Position numbers and translations under genes: made by a program
Notes under the pieces: model-generated
Told to the model about the DNA's origin: nothing
The model's input: the letters and a program-made list of their open reading frames with translations, nothing else
The model's database searches: none
Shown: positions 40,540 through 51,908 of the stretch, in pieces
How positions within the stretch are numbered: the first letter of the stretch is position 1
How the letters are laid out: each line of letters starts with the position of its first letter
NCBI GenBank assembly: GCA_947846985.1
Contig: CANTUZ010000008.1
Coordinates: forward strand, 28,229,352 to 28,293,351
Direction of reading: 5' to 3'
DNA length: 64,000 bases
DNA from: Fratercula arctica
Taxonomy: Eukaryota; Chordata; Aves; Charadriiformes; Alcidae

Positions 40540-40940
40540 TGACAAAAGGCGCGCTCAGACTTGCACTCCTCTTACAGCAGCCTACAAATCACATCCCATC
40601 ACACCCTCTCTGCTGGCGTCGCCGCTGCACATTGCAGCTGAGCGGGTCCATCGGGGAATTACTGCCAAAGAGAGAGACCCTCTCGCTCCCGGTTACACAC
40701 TCCTGAGGGTTCCCTGCAGCTACCCCTCTGCTCTCCCTCATCCCATTCAAGACGCTAAACCAGCACGGAGCTGTTTGTACTCTTGGGAGAGTAAATGCTC
40801 TGCCAGTTTAGCTCCGCTCAGCCAATGGGCAGTAAACAGAGCACTGAAGACAGTAATCTACACTAATCTGGAAGGCGGCAATTTTTATTTAACTGCTTGA
40901 GCAGGAGAGAAGCAGTGTACTCAATTAAGTGTGCTGTAAT
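40540..40940. promoter_or_regulatory. GC-richer intronic patch, candidate conserved regulatory element
   Basis: A stretch with several CpG dinucleotides (gcgcgc, gtcgccg, gagcgggtc, tccgctc), a CCAAT box (gccaatgg near 40820) and, just downstream, AT-rich homeodomain-like sites (caattaag, gtaattag). It differs from the AT-rich surroundings. No exon or transposon was recognised. It is a candidate enhancer or alternative promoter on composition alone. Confidence 0.2.
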
Positions 40941-43900
40941 TAGGACTGCTTCTCAAAATCGAAATCTTATGTGCTAATGACTCGGAATCTCTAGCCGAAT
41001 GGACAGCAAAAGTCATAAAGCTATTCACATCATTTGGTGAAATGCCACTGATGTCAGGTGGGTTGTCTTTGATTTTACTTGCTGAAAACAGATCACGGGT
41101 GTGAGCTGGTGTTTTGTTGTTTTTTTTTTTTTTTAAGGAAACTGGACAAGGCACTTTTCATCTTATTGCTCAACTAATTTACAAGTTAAAGAATACATCA
41201 AAGAAAGTGTTATTGCCTGTACATTAAATACTACTCCTAAAATCTTATTCATTGTTGACTTTGGTAGATTGTTGCATCCTCATTCAGTATCTTGAAAGCA
41301 ACTGCCTGACTGTAAGTCTACTAAAATTCAGAGATGCATTTATTTTGAAAAATTACTTGAACTGAATTTTCCCTCTCCCTGCAGGCTACCATCTGCTGAA
41401 CTATGTCGTGCATGAAACTCTATATACAAATTAAACTAGAGCGAACACAGAAAGATTTTTTTTTTTCCTTTTTTATGAGGTCATTACCGGGTATTTATCT
41501 CAGTGACAACGGTATGTGCCTGCTATTTCGCTGTAATGTTTTTCTACACATATTTCATCTTACTAAGTCAAACCCATTTAGGCTTAACTGGCTTCATATG
41601 CAGGAAAGCGCTTCCACATTTCATGGCAAAGATAAAGCATTGATTAAGGTCCTGATCTTGCATGGCACTGAATGCCTTCAATTCTTAGTCTTCTTCACAG
41701 ATGACACCTAGTAGGTCCAAGCTTTCAGTTTTAATCTGTTGAAAATGATCCTCAAGTGCATCTCCACTCATGTGAACCACATTTATGATCATCACAGAAA
41801 GTTTAAATTCTCAAGAAAGGAAGCGTTTCATGGAGCATGAGAGTTCACACCATATCCAATACTGAAAACTTCTAATGGCAACTGAATAGCAACGATCAGA
41901 GAATTATTGCCAAGGAAAAACAGAAACTGAATTTCTAATCACACTTTCTGTACGAAAGCTAGAAACCTGTACCCATCAAACCTTCTTCTGTGTACAGTTA
42001 AAGAGGGCTTGATGTTAATTAACAATGACATGCAAGAAGAGATCAAGCTGAAACTGAATTCTTAAATATGCCCTTTAAGAATAAATATTCTTTATCCCTT
42101 TCCCTTACGATCTGATTATCTACCTGCATAACTATGCAAGTTATTTTGAATATATTTCATAAATTTTCAAAATAAGCTCCTTTACATTCACTTAACACTT
42201 TACAATATTCACCTTGCTTCTTTCAGGCAAAGTAACACATCTTTGTTGTATCTTTTCCTCTTCTCCTTACTACAGTACATGGAAAATGGCTATGTTATTT
42301 TTATGGAAATTGTGGGTTCATTTTTTGCATTACCACACACTGAGATATAAAGGATTAATTTATTCCCAAGGTCGGGACAGGAGTGACAAGGGCAATGAAT
42401 CCACTAATTTTTTATAAACTTTCTAGGAGTACTGACACATTAGCGATGAAACGAGTGATTAGTGACTCGGAATGCAACTGAAGACTAAACAGTTTGAGAT
42501 TAACACTGAATGACTGCTAGACAAAGGAGGCAGATCTCGTGATTAGAGTTTGACCAGACGTTGAAACAAAGCTCTGAAGCACGGGATTTGCTTGCCTGGG
42601 AACTGGCTGCCCACCAGAGTGACAGCGATGGAGTCCTGGATGCTGCTGGGCAAAGACACAGAAATGCTGCCAATGCAGGCATCTGTGAGCTTTGTTCTTC
42701 CCAAGGAGTAAGCGCCAGCGAAGCATAGTCAGTTTAACTGCACTCTCGTAGCATCTTCACCCCACGTCAGAACCTCTCTTATGCCAAAATGGCAAATGGT
42801 ACAAGGGCTGGGTACCGCTCAGGCGCAGTTGATAATTCTTCCATACCAGAGGAGCTCTAAGATGCTCAGGTCTGGCCATTCTCTGCATCTTTTTCTTCCT
42901 CCGGTAGCCTAAGTTGCAAGATACATCTTGATGAGCTTTGCTAGGAAAGGAGGCCGACCAAGATCAATATTGGTACTTTCAGTAACCTCCTCCAGTTATA
43001 ATTTAAGAACCTGTGTATCCAATATCAGCATATACTAAAAGATTATATTAAACACATCCACCAATACAGTGTTAGTTTCAGAGTCCCAGTATGCGTGTTT
43101 CTCATCTTTTTAAGTGCCACTGGTTTTAACTACATCAGTCACATCCTTAACATACTATATTTAATGTTCAGCTTATTACACTTCTCCATTAATTCAGATT
43201 CTTACGGTCATTGATAAATACGTGCAGATGAAGAAGCCAAGAACTTCATAAAAAATTTACAGGAGGAATTCTAACACCGTGCATAATGCAAAACTAATCC
43301 ATAATCTATTACTTAAATGAAAGAAATGAACAGATGAATTAATGCACCTACTTTTTCAACCCAGTTGCCAGTGATTTGGAATAACCACTTTTCCCAAATT
43401 ATTTTGAAAATACTGTATGGCATGTTGATTTGATGACAGAAAACAGCTCAGCAAATGTCTTAAAAAAATAAATGAAAATTAAAGCCTACCTCCTTCAAAC
43501 AAATAAAAACCCAAGCTAACACAAGGCAGTTTTATGGTAAAAGGGAATATTATGAATTCAGAAATGTGTATTGCTTTCCATTATCTGGTGTTTGTATTTG
43601 CCATCTTCCCATCTGCTGGAACAGCCACTTACATCAAAAAGACAGGGTGGGGAGACCACTGCTTTCTATCCAAAGGTTTATAAATGTTGTCATGCCAAAA
43701 CCTCTTGCAGTGGAAAGATACTGACAACACAGCCGAAAGTGTCCTCCCTGCAGCTACGTTTGTCTAGTTTTCAGGTCAGGGGTATCTCAAAAACTTTAAA
43801 AACACAATTAACTGAAAAGTTTGGATTTTCTGGCAACACTTTCTCTGTCACAGCCTGAACTTCTTCCAGACATAAATATCATCCTACAAGATTTTATAGC

Positions 43901-46900
43901 AGGGAAGTAATTATTTTCTTCTTACAACAAATACAATTAATGTATTTTAACGTAGTGAGGGTATCTTTTAAGGTATCTGCTACATGCAAAGAAAATACAT
44001 AGAGAAAGTACTTTCTATTCATGTCTTCTAACTTTTGTAGTAAAGAGAAGGTATTATCGTGCCCATACACTGATTCTTGAGCAAAATTTATTAGCTCACA
44101 ACTGAGGAGGAGGAACACCAAATTCTGTGTTGGGGAAAAAGTAGCTTTCCATATGGGTCAGGATCCAGGAAGAAAGGAAAGAATAAGACTGAAATGCAGT
44201 ACCTGGAGGGTAAGCTTCTGAAGACCCTTGGTTTGTTACAGATTATTTTTATTTTTTTAAAATCGCTGTAAGTCTCACCACATATGATTTTAGGATACAA
44301 TTCCAATACTAGAGTGCCTTCATCTTTCATTAGCCCACTCAAGAGGTGGCCTTTCCCTAAATAGTACTAAGTCACCAGCAAATGAGGTATTTCAAGGCAG
44401 CTTTTTCTACATGCTTTTGCTTATCACAAATATCAGCATCAGACAGACACAGACTAGCACCAATGCCAGATGCATGCCAACATAAATTCAAGTTCTCTCC
44501 TGTAATCCTACTTAGTGCAGACTATGAATTTTGCTTTGTTATACGTATTATTTAAGCATAGGTCTCCAGAGGGTGTTTCACCAACATCTCAACACACACA
44601 GGTATGGCTCTTCCAGAGCTTCAGAGCCATAGCTACTCCTTTTGCTTATTTTTTGAAGATAACAAAACCATCACAGTGCTTAGACATTCAAATGATATCA
44701 TAAAAAAAAACAACCAACCAAAACCAAAATCCCCAATGGTTGATAACCAATGGTGCAACACCAGCCTCATGGAAGGCTCAGCCAAAGACTACCATGAAGC
44801 CAGCTGGGTAAAGACCAACTCTTCTACATAGGAAGTCAAGCCCATGGTTTGCAGATGTTAGCAGCAGCCAAAATGAGGAGTAACCACAAATTAATAGTAT
44901 TATGCCTAGTAACTAGTCGAGAGACATTAACAGTACTGTTCTGATTCTGAAGTACAGAAAAGTACTCATATTGCTAAAACAGGAAGGAAGAAAATAATCA
45001 AGTGAATAATCAGGCTTTTCTGAAAGATAATAAAGTTACTACTTTGTATGTTTTCTATAATGGAAACCAGAGAATTCTTCTGGGAATAAAGTATTTTAAC
45101 ATTTTATCATCTCTCTGTCTAATGTAAGGCACTATTTTAAGTGTATTAAAGACAGTTTATGTGAAAGCTTTTTTCTTTTTAATCTTGTCTGACCTGAAAT
45201 GGAAAGGCTCCAAACTCCATTAACCTAGGAAGCTGAGCATAAACCTACATCCTATCTAAATTGCCCTATATAACTTTGCATCAGTTTTCTTTTGTTGTTG
45301 TTGTTTTGATATTTGTTTTGTTTTTATAATGCTATTGTGGATCCATGCTGTAGGTATAACAAAAAGCCAGGCAGCCTGTGAAAAGCAGCTGATGGAAATA
45401 AATATAATGACCTTTGATAGCCAGCATTTTAAATGTGCTAAGCATCTCTAGAATAAGGGCATGCATCTCATAAATAGGACTCTGTAAATTAGGACAAAAA
45501 TAGGGCAAGCTGGGCAATTTGGCCATGGGAGTTAATCTATTTAAATAAAAGTAGGGTTTGCTTCTCTCTCCTGACTTTTTATTCTTTATTTCGTACTTTC
45601 TGATTTCATTAAATATGAGACTTCATGGCAACCCATAAAACTCATCAAGATTCCGCATTCCTCAGCATCCCACGGGCAGTAGAGAGTCCACCTGCTCATC
45701 TTCAACAGTTCCCACTTCCCAAGGAAGTCCTGGTACCCTGTTGCAAGTACCCTGGTACACAGTAACAAGAAAACTGGGATGTCTCATGGACCCTTCGAAC
45801 TGAATATCCATTTCTCTTCTTTGATTCCAGCCAGGTCCAATACTTTTTCCAGCCTTACTCACTGCAGGACTCCAGAGCCTGTCCACTCTTGCCATAGCAA
45901 GATTCAGATTCCTCTTAATTAGAGGAAAAAAATCTCTGTAAAACTCTAGTACCTTAAATATTGCTTGGAACAAACACTTTTAAAACACACATGTAAAGAG
46001 CAAAAGCTGGGTCAGCACTGGACAAGAAAACTTCATGGGTCTAACAGGATGCAAAACCTGTTTGTTAAATTCTGTAGTCATCTACCACTTCAAAAGATGA
46101 AGGTTTTTAGACTAAATCCTAGTTTAGCTCTTAAAAAGAAAAAAAAAATTAAGACAATGGACCTCCTCCTTCCTTCTCGTTAGGACAGAAAGACTGAAAA
46201 TTTACCTTTACTTTTCAGAGTAAGCACAGGTACAATACTTCTACTAAAAAGCCCCTCTTGGAATTTCATCACACCTCGTCACTCTCAAGTGACAGTCCTC
46301 ATAACCAGTCCTGAAGAAGAAATGAAAAGTCCATCCTAGGCAAAGCTTAAAGCCGAATTCAAAATGATAAGCCTGTATTTCAGATTTGATGCAGCAAATT
46401 TCACATTTCATGCAGCACTACTCGATTTACCTGAAGAAGAGCTAAGACTCATAAATAACGTTTCTCCCTTGCACGTAGTCTCACTGGGACACTTTTCTGT
46501 GCTTTTATAGATATGTTATCTACATTCTTCACGCATTTCACCTGTGGAGCTAGAAAGCTGCCTCAATAAAACTTGATGGACAAGACTGTTCAAGAAGTGC
46601 TACTGACACTTTAAAGAGTTCAGACAGTACAAAACCAGAAATAGTCAGGAAAAAGGACGTTTGCCTTCACAGAATACGCTGCGTCCCTCACATACACTTT
46701 TCTTCTGGTAATCCTTAGGAATACACTAGAAAAGAAAAACACCCTTTGTACAAGGCAGTCCCTCAACAAGAAAACAGATCACATTTTAGCTGTACACAGT
46801 GATGAAACAGAGGAAGATATAGATATGGTACTAAAACTAGCAAACTTGCACATGTATCTAAAAACATTCCCTAAAATACAAAATTCTAGAAAATCTGAAC

Positions 46901-47008
46901 ATGAATTTAGTGATGTAGAGCTATTTAGAATTTTTCACAGTTAGCTTCAAATTCTTGCATTTAAAAATGAAAGACCAAAAGTTAATGAGTTACTGCAGAG
47001 GATTATCC

Positions 47009-47010
<2 letters not shown>

Positions 47011-47057
<47 letters not shown>

Positions 47058-47095
47058 AAACAAAAAAAAAAAACAAACAAACAAAAAAAAACAAC
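47011..47095. repeat. Poly-T/poly-A junction with (A)nC tail
   Basis: Twelve T followed directly by 34 A, then a run of A blocks interrupted by single C to about 47095. The T12/A12 junction is self-complementary. There is no transposon body beside it. It is a likely assembly and length-polymorphism hotspot. Confidence 0.9.
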
Positions 47096-47260
47096 GAGAA
47101 GCCTGGAAAAAAATCCACATGCACTTAAAAAAGCAAATTATCACTCCTTCAGAACAAGATGATTCTGTGTTTCTCCCCTTAGGCTTTTCTCTTTTTAAAA
47201 AGATAACACCTATTTTCATAACCATTTAGCAGGCCAAAGATTTCACTGAAGTTGTACTGC

Positions 47261-47277
47261 AAAAAAAAAAAAAAAAA
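47261..47277. repeat. A17 homopolymer
   Basis: Uninterrupted run of 17 A about 165 bp from the larger A-rich tract. Simple sequence only. Confidence 0.9.
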
Positions 47278-48233
47278 GCTCCATCTACTGTCCCCTAGTG
47301 TAAGTCCAGCATCTGCAAACCACCTACAGTAAAGGCAGTGACTCTGATCAGTGACAGTCTTGTCACCAACTGCACCAAGCGATGCTGGGGTGAACACGTA
47401 CAGTGGTTTTGTAGTCAGTCTCATAAAAAGAAAAGGCTGTAATGAGTTTGGTGGGACTCCTAATGAGCCACTTCAGTTTTAACCAGGCAGTAAAACCACA
47501 CTCAGAAGCACAGAACTGCTTTCTCATGATGGAAAACTAATGAGAGAGCACTAATTGAATAAATTAATGAATGAAGAGGCAAGACAGTTTCACAGTGAGT
47601 CATTTACAATTCCTTTTATAATGGATGTATTCTATGAAATTAGTTTGAAGTGAAAATGTGCCTGGTTTGCTTCAGACCTTTGCCGGATCTCTCTGTACTA
47701 ATGCCTGAGCTCAGAATGATGCTCATTTTCAGGATTTCACCTTCTCTTCCTTTACAGAATTAAGCAACCACTTTTACACCCCATTAAAACATTAATCCAG
47801 CTTTCATGACAGTTAATTGTACAAACAACATTTAAAAAAAAAAAAGCCACAGGACACCGCTTCTGGTTATGCAATGCATTTTTTTTTTTTTTTACATAAG
47901 ACAAAAATATTTGCCTTTTTCTAGCTCCTTGAAAAAAGGTGCTTTACTAGAAGACATGGGGGAACACTGGAGGTCAGCACTAGGCTGGCACAGCCCCAGT
48001 GTTATCTTGTCTTAGTGTCCACACACAATGTCCGCTGCCTTCAGGAGGCAGTGCCAGAGAAAAACAGTTTTCTAAGTGAGATAGTTTTCATTTTAAAGGA
48101 AGAACAGGATGGATAACCTCTGGCAACTACGTTGAATATTAATAATGTGTTCAAGAATGGAGCTTTTATTATTAAGTATATTTACACACAAACATCCCTC
48201 TCCTGAGAAAATAAGAAGTGTGTCCTCAACTTA

Positions 48234-49266
48234 GAATCACAGAATAGTTTGGGTTGGAAGGGACCTTTAGAGGTCATCTAGTCCAACGCACTGCAGTGAG
48301 CAGGGACATCTTCAACTAGATCAGGTTGCTCACAGCCCCGTCCAACCTGACCTTGAATGTTTCCAGTGATGGTGCATCTACCGCCTCTCTGGGCAACCTG
48401 TTCCAGTGTTTCACCACCCTCATTGTAAAAAATTTCTTCCTTATATCTAGTCTAAACCTACCCTCTTTTAGTTTAAAACCATTACCCCTTGTCCTATCGC
48501 AACAGGCCCTGCTAAAACGTTTGTCCCCATCTTTCTTGTAAGCCACCTTCAAGTACTGAAAGGCCGGAATAAGGTTTCCCTGGAGCCTTCTCTTCTCCAG
48601 GCTGAACAACCCCAACTCCCTCAGCCCGTCCTAATAGGAGATGTGCTCCAGCCCCATGATAATTTTTGTGTCCTTCCTGTGGACTCACTCCAACAGGTCC
48701 ATGTCCTTCTTGTGCTGAGGGGCTCCAAAGCTGTACACAGTACTCCAGGTGGGGTCTCACCAGAGCAGAGAAGAGGGGCAGAATCACCTCCCTCGACCTG
48801 CTGGCCACGCTGCTTTTGATGCAGCTCAGGATATGGTTGGCTTTCTGGGCTGTGAACGCACATTGCCAGCTCATGTCCAGCTTGTCATCCAACAGTACCC
48901 CCAAGTCCTTCTCAGGGCTGCTCTCATTCCCTTCATCCCCCAGCCTGTATTGATACTGGGGTTTGCCCTGACCCACATGCAGGACCTTGCACTTGGCCTT
49001 GTTGAACCTCATGATGTTCACACAGGCCCACTGCTTGGGCTTGTCCAGGTCCCTCTGGATGCATCCCATCCCTCAAGTGTGTCAACCCTACCCCTCAGCT
49101 CGTTGTCATCTGCAAACATCCTGACGGTGCACTCGATCTCACTGTCTATGTCACTGATGAAGATATTAAACAGTACTGGGCCCAATGTGGACCCCTGAGG
49201 GATACCACTTGTCACCCATCTTCACCTGGATATCAAGCCGTTGACCACTACCCTCTGGATGCGACC
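48234..49266 (-). mobile_element. CR1 LINE, ~1-kb 3' part with reverse transcriptase remnant
   Basis: The longest CR1 copy here, in minus orientation and so sense to HECW2. Its 3' terminus is at the low-coordinate end (complement of gaatcacagaatag and ggttggaagggacc). Reading 5' to 3' on the minus strand, the ORF2 protein is visible in three frames. One holds the reverse transcriptase core with [15 protein letters not shown] and the FADD catalytic box. A 185-codon segment follows with MRFNKAKCKVLHVGQGK and SREVILPLFSALVRPHLEYC. The C-terminal segment has [11 protein letters not shown] and [16 protein letters not shown]. Frameshifts between these segments make it inactive, and the upstream ORF1 and endonuclease are absent (5' truncation). 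Confidence 0.95.
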
Positions 49267-50342
49267 AAACTTCCAAAGCAGTAAGTGGGAACTGGGGGTA
49301 CTTCAAGGCAATTATTACAAGGGACTAAAAATCCTGGATTATAGCCTGTGAGATTTAATTTACCTTAGTTATGTCTATAAAAGTTACGCAAATGACGAGT
49401 TTTTAGATCGTCCTCTTACAAATTTTTTTATCATTTTTTATTTGTAAAAGATGATAGATACTTCAAAGAGCTTATCAAAAAACCTAAATCAAAGACAGAC
49501 AGGCATGCCTATCAGGCTGAATATATCCTTACCTCTCTGTTGTAAAAAATGTGCAATTCCATCATTCAGAATGATGAAACCACAAAGTCTTAAAGGAAAG
49601 ACTCTGCTCAGATCTATTTTAAATCAGTAACAAAACTCTCACCAGCACTCATGGATTTCAAGTGGCAGCAGAGACAAAAACTCAGAGTTCCTGGACCTTT
49701 CATCATTTAACAAGAAAACAGGAAACCCAACATAGTCAAACACTCTGGTATTACACAGTAGCATGATAGGGGTTTAGGCGCAAGAAGGCATGAATTTGGC
49801 TGTTCCTTATAGGATTCTTACCTTGTGGTAACTTAACATTGTCTTGTACTTTAGGAGCTCAACAGACTGAAAGTAGAAATATTTTTAATCATTAATGTAG
49901 GACAAAAATCACTTACAGCCTACAATAAGAACCAAGGAGAATTTTACAGAAAGATGCTGTACTTTAGCACCTTGAATACCAATCCTAAAGTGCTGTGAAC
50001 CATGAAAAAAACAAACAGGAAGAGCTGTTAAACCTTTATGCAGATGAGGCTCGCAATGTATTTAAATTATAATGTTTAAGCTCCATTTATCAGTCTGCAT
50101 TTTACAGCACAGATCACACTTCAGTTTCTAATGCTGTTGGGAAGATTCATTTCTGTTTGTTATGGAGACCCTTCATTCAGGTGGCTTAAATGTTAGCACA
50201 TATTCACAGTTCATCCCAGGAGAGACTGCAGCTCACGCAGCAACTCCAGTACAGCTTTTGTAACCAGGTAAGCGCTGGAACAGCCCAAGTCAATACTGTC
50301 CAGTTTGTGGAACTGCAGTAATAGTGGGAAAAAATATCAGAC

Positions 50343-50360
50343 AAAAAAAAAAAAAAAAAA
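50343..50360. repeat. A18 homopolymer
   Basis: Uninterrupted run of 18 A close to coding exon 1, within the large intron. Confidence 0.9.
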
Positions 50361-51567
50361 GAGAACTGGAAGCACCATCTACGCAGCAGGTAACATTAAG
50401 TGATGCAGAGATGGAACATCTTGAGAAAAAGCTGGCACAGCAAGTATCTCTGCAAAATCCTACTGAGGCCAATTTCATTGCACTAAGCTTAGTTCTAAGT
50501 ACAGACAAAATTACAGTGGTCAGACCCGTTTCCACCAGTTCTTGCTATACCTGCTTTTGGCAGGTTGAATTGACAGTTCCTTTCTACATTGGTAATTAGG
50601 TTCAGAGAAGCAGTGCAATTTGGAAACAAATCAACTGATCAGTCCCACTTACTGAGCACTGGTTAAATTCAGAAGGTAATTTTAGTGCACGTGAACTGGA
50701 TTCCTTGAGAAGACAACGAAATCCATGTGCCACTACAGCTACCCGCTAGCTACGCCCCAGTTCCTAGTGGGGACATAAAGATTGTCCTTTGGCCAGCTCT
50801 AAACCACACACAGGGCAGGGATGTTTGGATCTAGGGACCTGATTAAAGATAATACAATGGAAAATCCCAACCCAAATATGCTGCTGATGGTAGGGTCTCA
50901 GCACCAACTGCTCTGACCTACTGATCCACTCCTTTTGAGACATATTATTTGCTAATGCACACACTGCCCGTAGGCCCTGGCATGCCAGCCTGGAGCTCTT
51001 TCCAGCTCCCTCCTATGAAATATCCTGAACAGCACAATAAAAGCACATAAAAGAATCTCTTTAGAGTACTTCCTTCTACAAGAATTCTTCATAAATAGAA
51101 ATGCTTGCTCCTTCAGAATTGAAGTATGACTTCAGTTCTACAAAATTAAAGACTTTTACAAAATACCTTTTCACAAATGTTAAGAATTTACTTGTCAAAA
51201 AAAAAAAATGTATAAACATTGGATAGTAAGCATGTGAAGTTACGTGATGAATACGTTATTCCAAATTTTCCAGTCTGTAAGCCAGCCACCAGCAAACTGT
51301 ATGCACATTTGTTGTTTAAGAAGAATGCATTTCATCTTCCAGCAAGTCATTGTGGAACCAGATCTACATTAATTAGGATCATGTTTTTACACAGTTCACT
51401 GCACTAAGAAAAGCAAAGAGAAACCCAAGGTAATTTTCTGCAGTCTTACCTCAACTTTATCTTTAGACTAATTATGTAGTGTGCCAGAACATGTATCAGA
51501 AAAGGAAATACGAAGTAGCAAAAAAGCAAGAAACTCACAGAAATAGTACAACATGGTTCTGACTTAC

Positions 51568-51859
51568 CTATGTGATAAAGTCCTATCCAGTCAGTCGGGT
51601 CTACTTCTTCCTTAATATCCCAGAAGATGATGAGGTTCTGAGATTGCCCCAGGGTGTACTCATACATACTGGCTGTCAAACTAGACCTGCTATCCGAGGT
51701 CACTAAATCAGTGTCGCTGTTGGCACGCTGCAAGTTCATGTTCTCAGCCATGGTGCCCTGAGATGCCAAACTCTGGAGATTCTCTGGGCTCAGAGTATAC
51801 CGTAGCTGTGGGTTGCGACGTCGTACAAAAAGCAGATGTTCTCGGGCTGAACTGGCCAT
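51568..51859 (-). CDS. HECW2: HECW2 coding exon 1 (start codon, N-terminus)
   Basis: First coding exon of HECW2, a NEDD4-family HECT-type E3 ubiquitin ligase acting in the cytoplasm and nucleus; its known partners include p73 and lamin B1. The start ATG at 51859 has G at -3 and G at +4. The peptide opens [20 protein letters not shown] and continues with the serine-rich [19 protein letters not shown] segment. It then enters the HECW N-terminal domain ([21 protein letters not shown]), ending in codon 98, which is split across the GTAAGT donor at 51567-51562. This N-terminus is diagnostic for HECW2 rather than HECW1. The five exons in the window give 247 codons of a protein that is about 1570 residues in mammals. 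The gene's remaining exons lie below position 1. Confidence 0.97.
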
Positions 51860-51908
51860 CTCTTCTCCACTTCTGTCAATTTACGTGAAAAAGTTGTTGT
51901 TCGAAGAC
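51860..51908 (-). other. HECW2: HECW2 5'-UTR part of coding exon 1
   Basis: 49 nt between the start codon and a likely splice acceptor. Upstream, the minus strand reads a T/C tract, then ctccatggtag, immediately before 51908. This implies that one or more non-coding first exons lie at higher coordinates. The acceptor is moderately strong, so a longer unspliced leader is possible. Confidence 0.6.

Noticed and set aside
42500..42726. Minus-strand overlapping frames rich in Cys, Ala and Ser
   Set aside because: Two frames overlap with no family resemblance and no splice or polyadenylation context.
46947..47424. Minus-strand frames with long Phe runs
   Set aside because: They are translations of the A/T homopolymers at 47011-47095 and 47261-47277.
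48666..49198. Plus-strand frames of 95 and 149 codons
   Set aside because: They are antisense shadows of the CR1 reverse transcriptase region on the minus strand.
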